Below are positions 47,292 to 55,006 of a DNA stretch of 61,215 bases, one piece after another (positions within the stretch are counted from its first letter, which is position 1; each line of letters opens with the position of its first letter). Both the position numbers and the translations under genes were made by a program. The DNA is from Anaerolineaceae bacterium (GTDB lineage: Bacteria > Chloroflexota > Anaerolineae > Anaerolineales > Anaerolineaceae). The notes under the pieces are model-generated. The model saw nothing but the letters and a program-made list of their open reading frames with translations, had not been told where the DNA came from and made no database searches. The stretch covers positions 1 to 61,215 of the forward strand of contig PABH01000025.1 of the NCBI GenBank assembly GCA_002702705.1, given 5' to 3'.

Positions 47292-48610
47292 GCTTCCGGA
47301 AAAATAAGTGTTTCCCAATTTAATAATGGCCGCATCATGCCAGGGAAACGGCCAGCAAAATCCATCCGGGCAGAAATTGTGTCCAAAGGGCTTTCGGAGA
47401 CTTGGAAAGCCAAGGCTTCTTGTTCGTATACATGGACCATATTAGGTGTATCCGATCTTAATGATGGGCCAATAATAAAGGTGCCTTCGGATAACAAATT
47501 ACCTGGTATCCATCCGATACTGGTATAAGTTCCCGGTTTTCGGATTTTTCCTTGCCATTCACTATCGGTATCGATTGAAGCAAATAACCACTGACCTTCT
47601 TCGTTATGCAAACTAAAGCCAGGATATAAAACGTACCCATCCGCCAAAATTTCATATTGCATCTCAATACCTATACTCTCTCTGATGTCAAAGTGATCAC
47701 GCGTATTAAATCCTTCATCCAAAATTCGGACAGAGGTTAATCGCACAATATGATTTCCAGGAGCATACTTTTTATCCTCCCATTTAATAGCAGACTTTGT
47801 ATTTAAAGCATTACTCAAATATTTACCTACAACTTCAAAAGCAGGACCATCCATTACAACATTGCCCTGATCAAGCAAAATAGCCCGCTCACATAATCGG
47901 GTAATATTTGGCATATGATGTGAAATAAATATAATCGTTCTGCCTTCCTGTCCAACACTTTCCATTTTGTTCAAACATTTTTTTTGAAAGGTTGCATCAC
48001 CTACCGCTAAAACTTCATCAACTAGCAATATTTCTGGTTCCAAATGGGCTGCTACAGCAAAAGCCAATCGAACGCCCATACCGCTTGAATAAAATTTAAC
48101 TGGCGTATCGATAAATTTTTCCATTTCGGCAAATGCAACAATTTCATCAAATTTTGATTGGATTTCCATTTTACTCATCCCAAGGATAGCACCGTTTAAG
48201 AAAACATTTTCTCTTCCAGTTAATTCCTTATGGAAACCCGTCCCGACCTCTAATAAACTACCAACACGACCGTATAAGTCGATTGATCCTCGAGTGGGAT
48301 ATGTGATTCGAGTCAAAATTTTCAAAAGGGTGGTTTTTCCCGCCCCATTTGGACCAATCAAACCAACCACTTCTCCAGGTTTTACTTTAAAACTAACATC
48401 CTGCAAAGCCCAAAGAAGATGTCCGGATGAATCAAAACGATAAGACCTGGGTTGTATAATCTCATTTTGATTGATTTTATTCCCTTTTTTGAATGGGGAG
48501 AGCAAGGCATTGGTAATTGTATCGCGCATTGTACGATATTTTGGTTTTGCACCATGCTCGATTTTATATTTTTTTGCTACGTGTGATATTTCAATTGCAG
48601 ATTGTGGCAA
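47288..48610 (-). CDS. Wzt-type ABC transporter ATPase for polysaccharide export
   Basis: 440 residues; TTG start at 48610 with a good SD (AGAGGAG). Residues 1-270 hold the ATPase: Walker A GPNGAGKTTLL near 93, the signature-like YSSGMGVRLAFA, and Walker B ILLVDEVLAVGD. A C-terminal domain (290-440, ending WETLIFPEA) resembles the Wzt/TagH substrate-binding domain that recognises a modified glycan end. With the permease gene 14 bases upstream it should export a finished lipid-linked glycan across the inner membrane. Confidence 0.93.
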   Translation of the reverse strand: MPQSAIEISHVAKKYKIEHGAKPKYRTMRDTITNALLSPFKKGNKINQNEIIQPRSYRFDSSGHLLWALQDVSFKVKPGEVVGLIGPNGAGKTTLLKILTRITYPTRGSIDLYGRVGSLLEVGTGFHKELTGRENVFLNGAILGMSKMEIQSKFDEIVAFAEMEKFIDTPVKFYSSGMGVRLAFAVAAHLEPEILLVDEVLAVGDATFQKKCLNKMESVGQEGRTIIFISHHMPNITRLCERAILLDQGNVVMDGPAFEVVGKYLSNALNTKSAIKWEDKKYAPGNHIVRLTSVRILDEGFNTRDHFDIRESIGIEMQYEILADGYVLYPGFSLHNEEGQWLFASIDTDSEWQGKIRKPGTYTSIGWIPGNLLSEGTFIIGPSLRSDTPNMVHVYEQEALAFQVSESPLDTISARMDFAGRFPGMMRPLLNWETLIFPEA

Positions 48611-48624
48611 AATAATCTCCTCTG

Positions 48625-49491
48625 TTAAACCTCATCAGCAAAGGTTGTTTCCATTTTTTTAAAGTACAAAACACCGCTTACAAAAAGAATGATTGAAACA
48701 ATTACGGATATCCAAATCATAATTCCTGGTGGATCAGCCCCTAATAATGCCCAACGAAAACCATCAATTACACCCGCCATCGGATTGATGCCGTATAAAG
48801 TACGCCAAGGTTCATCCAACATCGTACTTGAATAAACCACAGGGGATGCAAACTGCCATATTTGAATCAAAAAAGGAATTATATAGCGCACATCGCGGTA
48901 GCGGACATTTAATGCAGAAAGCCATAAACCCACGCCTAACGCCGTAATTAATGCCTGCAGCAAAAATAAAGGCAGCAAAAGAACATAAATTGTTGGTGGA
49001 ACAGAATAAAAAATCATCAAACCAATTAATACCAAAAAAGCAAAAGCAAAATCAACCAAACCGGAAACAACCGCTGAAATCGGAAGGATCAAACGAGGAA
49101 AATATATTTTTGTAATCAAATGGGAGCTATTTACCATGCTATGGGCAGCTGCACTTAAGGAACCGGAAAAATAAGTCCAGGGCAACAATGCTGCATAGTT
49201 AAAAATTGGATAAGGAAAACCATCAGAAGCGATTTTTGCCAACCGTCCAAAAAAGAGGGAAAAAACAACCATTGATAAAAAAGGTTGCAGAATCGCCCAG
49301 CTTGCACCTAATAAGGTCTGTTTATATCGTACTTTAACATCACGCCAGGTAAAAAAATATAATAATTCACGGAACTTCCAAATTTCTTTGAGTTTTAATT
49401 CAACCAACCCTTTTACAGGTTCGATATGAACATGAAAATTTTCCAATTCCATCTTGTTTAAAGGAATCTCTTGCTCAATGGGATGTTCCAT
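48625..49491 (-). CDS. Wzm-type ABC-2 permease for polysaccharide export
   Basis: 288 residues from ATG 49491, which has SD AGAGGA; the upstream in-frame ATG at 49578 would add an unconserved stretch. Six hydrophobic helices span about 70-280. The motif FTWRDVKVRYKQTLLGASW is the typical Wzm/ABC-2 amphipathic start. It forms the channel with the next ATPase. This is the first gene of the minus-strand locus. Its promoter should lie just to the right, but none is clear. Confidence 0.93.
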   Translation of the reverse strand: MEHPIEQEIPLNKMELENFHVHIEPVKGLVELKLKEIWKFRELLYFFTWRDVKVRYKQTLLGASWAILQPFLSMVVFSLFFGRLAKIASDGFPYPIFNYAALLPWTYFSGSLSAAAHSMVNSSHLITKIYFPRLILPISAVVSGLVDFAFAFLVLIGLMIFYSVPPTIYVLLLPLFLLQALITALGVGLWLSALNVRYRDVRYIIPFLIQIWQFASPVVYSSTMLDEPWRTLYGINPMAGVIDGFRWALLGADPPGIMIWISVIVSIILFVSGVLYFKKMETTFADEV

Positions 49492-50233
49492 ATAATCCTC
49501 TTCGACTCTGAAGTTATTCAATAAATTCAATTTTTTAATTTGGACAATTTTTAGGCGTGATCTTTTACACTGAATCAAACCAAATCTACGTTAACATTTT
49601 TTTATGAAATCTATTTTTTTAGATTCTTAATCGGCACGCTCCGCCCTTTCAACATAATTTTAAAAATTAGTCGAGAGGTAGGCACGCATATTGGCCAACA
49701 GGCACGCAAAAAACGTACCCTGCCTAAATAATTTACTTAATTACTGCTGCGTGTGGTTTTGTATAATTCTCTACGCGAAGAATAATGGTTTAAACAAAAA
49801 CCATAACTCCTCTACTTCTGCTGTGATGTAGATATCAACGTCATTGAGCTATTGGTGGCGAGGAATAACAGTGATGCTTTTATTAATGGCCTCAACAGCT
49901 GTTCAATGTAATTTGTTGTGTTTTTTGGAAAGCTCTAATTCTTAGAAGTCGGTTAAGATACTATGGATAAATAATTAATACATTTAATAAAAATAACCGA
50001 CTAGTGGTCGGTTTCGCAATTGGCTCATCAAGATTATTACCCCATATAGTATGGTTGGTGCGACCAAACTCACGATCTTGAATCTTTGCCACCACTGATT
50101 TGACTATACCAGATTATAAAACCTATGTCAATCAGCAATTATTGATTTGTTGTGTCACAAATATAGTGAGATAAATCTTTTTTATAACACCATACAATCA
50201 ATCGATAAAAAACTTTTTTAATTAGCAACTATT
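49492..50233. other. 742-base gene-free gap with decayed coding traces
   Basis: No intact gene was found. Minus-strand traces near 50,107-49,984 read like a protein (VVAKIQDREFGRTNHTIW, then NNLDEPIAKPT), and near 49,845-49,755 a second trace (LNDVDIYITAEVEELWFLF) ends in a stop. Between them lie stops and a frameshift. This looks like an eroded gene, possibly a transposase, but I cannot name the family. A stem of AACCGAC/GTCGGTT is at 49,995-50,013, and the word GGCACGC occurs three times between 49,630 and 49,710. Confidence 0.35.
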
Positions 50234-51451
50234 TTATTTGAACCAAGCCTTAAACCAGGATAGTATAGACTCAACAAAGTTAACCAGTAAAGTATTTTTT
50301 TCTTTTGCCTTTTCCTGATCCAACTGGCCAATCATATCTTCTTTATATAATTGGATAACTTCTGTGGCATTATTTTCTATCACAAGACTTGGTGCATCTT
50401 TCTTCAAAAATGGTAAAAAAAGACTATATTCATCAACCGAAGAATTGTTCGATAAAAACCAGCCCACAGTTGTCGGATTGGATTTAAAAAAGTCCATTAT
50501 GAGATTTGCAACTTTTTGTTTCCCCGATTCGTTTGGATGAGTACAATCCTGGGTCAGATCGGCTTTTAACCAAGTCAGTCCATCTTGACGTGGAGTTTCT
50601 CCGTTAGCCCATAAATACGGTCCCCATAATAAAAATGGTGCCACAACATCTCCTTGAGCCGGATCAAAATTTAAACCAACATCACCATTAATTTGTTTTT
50701 CAATTAACCAGCGCACCGCAAATCCTGTTTCATAAGCATTTGGCTCAGGACTTAACCCATTCCAATAAGTATAAGAATAGATACGGCTGGAAAAATAAGC
50801 GATTTTTACATTCGGATATGCTGTTTTTAAGTTACGTACAATGATCTCTAAATCTGTCTGGAGTGCCTCTGCCTTTTCAGGGAAATCTCCCCCTCCTGTT
50901 TGAGTTAATTTGATCCATGCAACCTGCACCTGAAGCGGATTGACCTGAAGATTATCCAGCCGATCCGCTAAAACTTGCCAGGCAACAGCATTCGGATCAA
51001 CCCATCGATCTGAGGTTTGATTCGCCAAAGCACCATTTACCAATAATAATCTGTCATTAATTTGGGCATCATTATTAACGAAATCCATAAAACTGCCAAA
51101 TTCCGCGTTTGTATTGGACATACCGATTGAAATCATCACGATTTTTCCGGCTTGGGAGTCAGGCTGCCCGTTAATATTTAATGGTTGAATCAAACTTGAT
51201 TGCTGGAGACCTGCGGATGAATGAGCAGGTGGTGGTTCATTACTTCCATTAGGATAAAGCCCCCCTATAAAACCTGTTTCTTGTCCATCCATACGAACAT
51301 ATTCTTGATTGCCTAATTCCGTAAGCGGGATTGCTACAGATTGAAATGATGCTGTGCAAGTTTCACTTTGGGCTTTTACATCTGTTAACGGAGAACCCAA
51401 CAATTGAAAGAGTAAAACCGCAAAGATGATTGTCGTTACACTTTGTTTCAT
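50234..51451 (-). CDS. Secreted SGNH/GDSL-like hydrolase
   Basis: 405 residues from ATG 51451 (SD GGGAT); ATG 51463 lacks a ribosome site. A signal peptide (TTIIFAVLLFQLLGSPLTDVKA) is followed by a hydrolase-like domain: the G-x-S strand MISIGMSNTN, an NGA block, and a terminal CTHPNESGKQKVANLI in which His could be the catalytic residue of block V. The Asp expected three before His is not clear (QDCTHPN has one). An LFLPFLKK motif near residue 340 resembles the tails of the other secreted proteins but is followed by about 60 more residues ending in an amphipathic helix. Esterase activity is inferred. Confidence 0.7.
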   Translation of the reverse strand: MKQSVTTIIFAVLLFQLLGSPLTDVKAQSETCTASFQSVAIPLTELGNQEYVRMDGQETGFIGGLYPNGSNEPPPAHSSAGLQQSSLIQPLNINGQPDSQAGKIVMISIGMSNTNAEFGSFMDFVNNDAQINDRLLLVNGALANQTSDRWVDPNAVAWQVLADRLDNLQVNPLQVQVAWIKLTQTGGGDFPEKAEALQTDLEIIVRNLKTAYPNVKIAYFSSRIYSYTYWNGLSPEPNAYETGFAVRWLIEKQINGDVGLNFDPAQGDVVAPFLLWGPYLWANGETPRQDGLTWLKADLTQDCTHPNESGKQKVANLIMDFFKSNPTTVGWFLSNNSSVDEYSLFLPFLKKDAPSLVIENNATEVIQLYKEDMIGQLDQEKAKEKNTLLVNFVESILSWFKAWFK

Positions 51452-51663
51452 ATCATATCCCATTTTAAATAAAAATGATTGGATTTTATTATAGCCTAAT
51501 TGGATATATTATCTCTTATTATGTTATACAAACCATATTGATTTAACACGTATAAATCGGTAATTAATCTTATACAATGGATTGTAATCAAAATAAACTG
51601 CTTAAAAAGCCAGTCACTGTATGTTTCCCCATCAATGTTAACAATTATCTTAGATTGGCATCC

Positions 51664-51669
51664 TATAAT
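51664..51669 (+). promoter_or_regulatory. Putative -10 box for the small-protein gene
   Basis: A consensus TATAAT at 51,664-51,669 lies 44 bases before the ATG at 51,713, in the divergent region. A convincing -35 at 17-base spacing is not visible (ACAATT). Weak support only. Confidence 0.3.
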
Positions 51670-51712
51670 AGAGTTAAATGATCAACAATTATAAGACTGA
51701 AAGGAGTCTATC

Positions 51713-51910
51713 ATGGATGAACTTGTTAATAGAATATCGGAAACTATTGGTGCTTCTCAAGGTGATGCCCGCAAAGCAATTCTCATTACAGCAGGTTACT
51801 TAAAAAGTAAATTAACGCCACCGTTAGCTAATGAAATTGACATTATTTTGGATTTGGAAAAATTAACTGAAGAGGAAACCAAGTATCTTGGTACTTTTTA
51901 CATGCCATAA
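51713..51910 (+). CDS. Small helical protein of unknown function
   Basis: 65 residues with a strong SD (AAAGGAG). The sequence is helical and amphipathic with GASQGDARKAI and AGYLKSKLTPPLA segments, which resemble short DUF2267/DUF2780-like helical proteins. No signal peptide or membrane helix. Strong terminator-like hairpin 70 bases downstream suggests a single-gene transcript. Family assignment is tentative. Confidence 0.7.
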   Translation: MDELVNRISETIGASQGDARKAILITAGYLKSKLTPPLANEIDIILDLEKLTEEETKYLGTFYMP

Positions 51911-51981
51911 ACCGAGAGAAAAATTTTTTTGATCGGGTTTTGTCGGTAAAATTTAATATTAAAGGGGGGCATTTATTCATT

Positions 51982-52026
51982 CCGTCAGCCTGTGTGATTA
52001 TATAATTTACAGGCTGGCGGTTTTTT
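51982..52026 (+). terminator. Intrinsic terminator between small-protein and reductase genes
   Basis: A 12-bp stem (CCGTCAGCCTGT, 51,982-51,993, against ACAGGCTGGCGG, 52,009-52,020, one G-U pair) with T6 at 52,021-52,026. It ends the small-protein transcript. It lies only 16 bases before the next start codon, leaving no room for another promoter in between, so read-through or attenuation is likely for the reductase gene. Confidence 0.85.
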
Positions 52027-52042
52027 AATATGGAGAGGACTT

Positions 52043-53422
52043 ATGGAAATTTTTGATGTCATCATCATAGGAGCTGGCCAAGCAGGAAATCCACTTTCAA
52101 CTACTTTTGCTCAAGCAGGCAAAAAAACCGCATTGATCGAACAAAATCATCTCGGTGGAAGTTGTATCAATACAGGATGTACGCCTACCAAAACCATGAT
52201 TGCCAGTGCTGAAATCGCACATTTAGTCCGGCAATCGGAAATATTTGGTGTAAAAAGCGGTGAAGTTTCGGTGGATTTAAAAAAAGTTCGGCAGCGAAAA
52301 AATGATATTGTTACGAGCTTTCGGGAAGGTATACAAAACCGAATCGGAAATTCTGACGTTGACCTGATTTATGGCAAGGCAACATTCTCAGGACCAAAAA
52401 CCGTATTTGTCAAAGAAAACGAGGGTGGAGAACGCCAACTCACAGCGGAGATCATTATCATTGATACGGGCAGCCACCCACGTTTACTCGAACTAGATGG
52501 TTTATCACAAATCAACTATCTCGATTCAACCCAAATTATGGAATTAGAAGAGATTCCACAACATCTGGTAATTTTAGGTGGCAGTTACATCGCGCTTGAA
52601 TTTGGTCAAATGTTTCACCATTTTGGCAGCAGGGTTACCATTCTCGAGTTGGGGGATCAATTAATGCCTCGTGAGGATAAAGACATTGCTGATTCAGTTG
52701 CTGACATTTTTAACGAAGAAGGAATCCAAATTTTATTGAATGCCAAAGCCAACTCCACAAAACCCATTAACAATGGAGGTTTCTCCCTCAATTATTCAAT
52801 GGGAAACAAAGATTTTTCTATCGAAGGTTCCCATCTTCTGCTTGCTATTGGTAGAGTACCTAATTCAGCCGACCTAAACCTAGAAGCTGCCGGTATAAAA
52901 ACCGGGGAACATGGTTTTATCACGGTTAATGAGTTCCTGGAAACGAATGTTCCTGGAGTTTATGCAGTGGGAGATGTCAATGGTGGTCCTGCCTTTACTC
53001 ATAATTCTTATGATGATTACCGTATATTAAAAGCGAATATATTGGAGGGAAAAAATAAATCAACAAAGGGCCGTTTGGTACCTTATGTTTTATACACGGA
53101 TCCCCAGTTAGGACGTATTGGACTGTCTGAAAAAGAAGCCAGGGAAAAAGGATTAAATATCCAGGTCGTAAAATTACCAATGAAACAGGTTGCCCGCGCA
53201 ATTGAAGTGAATCGAACGTATGGAATGTTAAAAGTAGTGGTTGACATGAATTCCAAATTAATCCTTGGAGCGGCATGTTTGGGGTTCGAAGGTGGAGAAA
53301 TTATGGCAATGCTCGAAATTGCTATGTTGGGAAACTTGACCTATCCTGTATTACGGAATGCCATCTTCGCTCACCCCTCATTAGCAGAGGCATTAAATAA
53401 CTTATTTGCAGATTTACCGTAA
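52043..53422 (+). CDS. FAD-dependent disulfide oxidoreductase, MerA/dihydrolipoamide-dehydrogenase type
   Basis: 459 residues, normal length. FAD motif VIIIGAGQAG (GxGxxG), redox-active Cys41-Cys46 in GGSCINTGC, an NAD(P) motif LGGSYIALEFGQMF, FAD site GVYAVGDVNG, and a C-terminal HPSLAE (His-Glu pair) used as acid-base in the disulfide reductase family. It likely reduces a disulfide with NAD(P)H. No N-terminal HMA domain or C-terminal Cys pair of true mercuric reductase is present. SD GGAGAGGA. The gene stands alone after the terminator. Confidence 0.9.
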   Translation: MEIFDVIIIGAGQAGNPLSTTFAQAGKKTALIEQNHLGGSCINTGCTPTKTMIASAEIAHLVRQSEIFGVKSGEVSVDLKKVRQRKNDIVTSFREGIQNRIGNSDVDLIYGKATFSGPKTVFVKENEGGERQLTAEIIIIDTGSHPRLLELDGLSQINYLDSTQIMELEEIPQHLVILGGSYIALEFGQMFHHFGSRVTILELGDQLMPREDKDIADSVADIFNEEGIQILLNAKANSTKPINNGGFSLNYSMGNKDFSIEGSHLLLAIGRVPNSADLNLEAAGIKTGEHGFITVNEFLETNVPGVYAVGDVNGGPAFTHNSYDDYRILKANILEGKNKSTKGRLVPYVLYTDPQLGRIGLSEKEAREKGLNIQVVKLPMKQVARAIEVNRTYGMLKVVVDMNSKLILGAACLGFEGGEIMAMLEIAMLGNLTYPVLRNAIFAHPSLAEALNNLFADLP

Positions 53423-53625
53423 ATTGACCAAGTGAAAAAACAGTACAAAGAAATACAATCCATTTCGACCCATTGATTCTCCTCTTTTCTAACCAATAGG
53501 GAGTTTCCCGTATCCTCGATAGGCATATCACTTATTGTTTACCCCCAATGGAACAGTTATAAACAATATGGGATAAACAAACGTATTAAATTATTTAAAT
53601 TATCGAGGAGGCAAAACTTTAAAAT

Positions 53626-54591
53626 ATGAAAAAAGATTTTAAAATTGGCTACAATCTTTCCAGTGAGGAACACACACCAAATGCGCTTGTAAAAAACACA
53701 CAACGAGCAGAAGCATTGGATTTTGATTTTGTGATGATCTCTGATCATTATCACCCCTGGCTTGATTTGCAAGGGCAATCAGCATTTGTTTGGAGTGTGA
53801 TTGGGGCAATTGCACATTCAACAACCAAAATCAGTCTTGGTACAGGGGTAACTTGTCCAATTATGCGAATTCATCCTGCCATCATTGCCCAAGCTGCCGC
53901 CACGACAGCCACCATGATGCCAGGACGATTCTTTTTAGGTGTTGGTTCCGGTGAAAATTTAAATGAACACATCCTCGGTGACCATTGGCCACCCACTTTA
54001 ACAAGGCTTGCGATGTTGGAAGAATCTGTTCAGATTATCCGTGAGTTATGGAAGGGTGAAGAATTTACCTATTACGGTGAATTTTATATTGTTGAAAATG
54101 CCCGCATTTATACCCTGCCTGATAAACTGCCTCCTATTTACGTTGCCTCGTCTGCGGAAAACTCTGCTTACCTTGCTGGTCGAATTGGTGACGGATTGAT
54201 CAGTACAGTACCTTTGGAAAATATTATGAATAAATTTGATGAAGGTGGTGGTAAAGGTAAACCGAGAATTGGAAAATTAGATGTGTGCTGGGCTCCCAGT
54301 GAAGAGGAGGGCTGTAGAACAGCTTTTGAACAATGGACAAACACCGGAATTAATGGAGAGTTAAATCAGGAACTGGCTACACCTGCCTTAATTGAGCAAG
54401 CGGCTTCAATGGTGCGTTACGAAGATGTCGCTGAGAAAATTGTCTGTGGGCCAGACCCAAAGAAATATCTCGAAAAAATTGAATTGTTTGCTGAAAGCGG
54501 TTTTGACCATATATATCTGCATCAAATCGGTTGTGACCAGGATGGCTTTTTTAACTTTTATGAAAAAGAACTTCTTCCTGAACTCCGGTAA
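53626..54591 (+). CDS. LLM-class F420-dependent oxidoreductase
   Basis: 321 residues of the bacterial luciferase-like superfamily, close to the F420-dependent glucose-6-phosphate dehydrogenase-like group. The N-terminal strand IGYNLSSEEH, the SDHYHPW motif and LGTGVTCPIMRIHPA, RFFLGVGSGENLNEH follow the family. It should move hydride between F420 and a substrate; the substrate is unknown. An in-frame stop 6 bases upstream fixes the ATG. The nearest good SD (GAGGAGG) is 14 bases away, unusually far. Confidence 0.85.
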   Translation: MKKDFKIGYNLSSEEHTPNALVKNTQRAEALDFDFVMISDHYHPWLDLQGQSAFVWSVIGAIAHSTTKISLGTGVTCPIMRIHPAIIAQAAATTATMMPGRFFLGVGSGENLNEHILGDHWPPTLTRLAMLEESVQIIRELWKGEEFTYYGEFYIVENARIYTLPDKLPPIYVASSAENSAYLAGRIGDGLISTVPLENIMNKFDEGGGKGKPRIGKLDVCWAPSEEEGCRTAFEQWTNTGINGELNQELATPALIEQAASMVRYEDVAEKIVCGPDPKKYLEKIELFAESGFDHIYLHQIGCDQDGFFNFYEKELLPELR

Positions 54592-54653
54592 TCAAATTTT
54601 TATCAAGAAATTCCAAATATGCTGCCAGTTATATAGCTAAAGAGGAGATCAAA

Positions 54654-54890
54654 ATGCCTTATAAAACATTAAGTGACTTACCCGAAAGTGTAAAAAACAA
54701 CCTTCCAAAACACGCCCAGGAGATTTATCGCTCGGCTTATAACAGTGCCTGGGAAGAATATAAATCGGCTGATAAACGAAAAGATGGATCATCTCGCGAA
54801 GAAACAGCGAATAAAGTTGCCTGGAGTGCAGTGAAGAACGTTTATGAAAAAGACGAAAACAGCGATACATGGAAAAAAAAAGCCGATTAA
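54654..54890 (+). CDS. chaB: ChaB-family small protein
   Basis: 78 residues, normal length for ChaB. LSDLPESVKNNLPKHAQEIY, YNSAWEEYK and ETANKVAWSAVK are the family core. ChaB was named as a cation-transport regulator but its role is not well defined. SD AGAGGAG. It lies 62 bases after the oxidoreductase gene and before a strong hairpin terminator. Confidence 0.9.
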   Translation: MPYKTLSDLPESVKNNLPKHAQEIYRSAYNSAWEEYKSADKRKDGSSREETANKVAWSAVKNVYEKDENSDTWKKKAD

Positions 54891-54957
54891 TCGTAAACTG
54901 GATTGGCGTCCAGGAACATGAAAATAACCCAGCGGATTTTAAACTATTTATGTTACT

Positions 54958-54995
54958 GTGATTCTTTAAGATTAAATAAAGAATCACTTTTAATT
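54958..54995 (+). terminator. Terminator between convergent genes
   Basis: An 11-bp stem (GTGATTCTTTA, 54,958-54,968, against 54,977-54,987) and an 8-nt loop, followed by TTTTAATTT. It lies between the convergent chaB gene and the metal ATPase gene and mainly serves the plus strand. Confidence 0.8.
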
Positions 54996-55006
54996 TAAAG
55001 AAATCC

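Noticed and set aside
49492-49620. Promoter for the glycan locus
   Set aside because: Several TTG-like and A/T-rich boxes occur on the minus strand, but none has both a good -35 and -10 at 16-18 base spacing.
50150-50160. TTGTGTCACAA palindrome
   Set aside because: It is a single short dyad in a region without a nearby promoter; not enough for a CRP-like site.
52043-53422. Mercuric reductase assignment
   Set aside because: The N-terminal HMA domain and the C-terminal Cys pair of MerA are missing and no mer genes are near; a general disulfide reductase is safer.
53534-53567. Inverted repeat ATTGTTTA...TAAACAAT upstream of the F420-type oxidoreductase
   Set aside because: The loop is 18 bases and no T-run follows. 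AT-rich 8-bp dyads are expected by chance here, so I did not call an operator.
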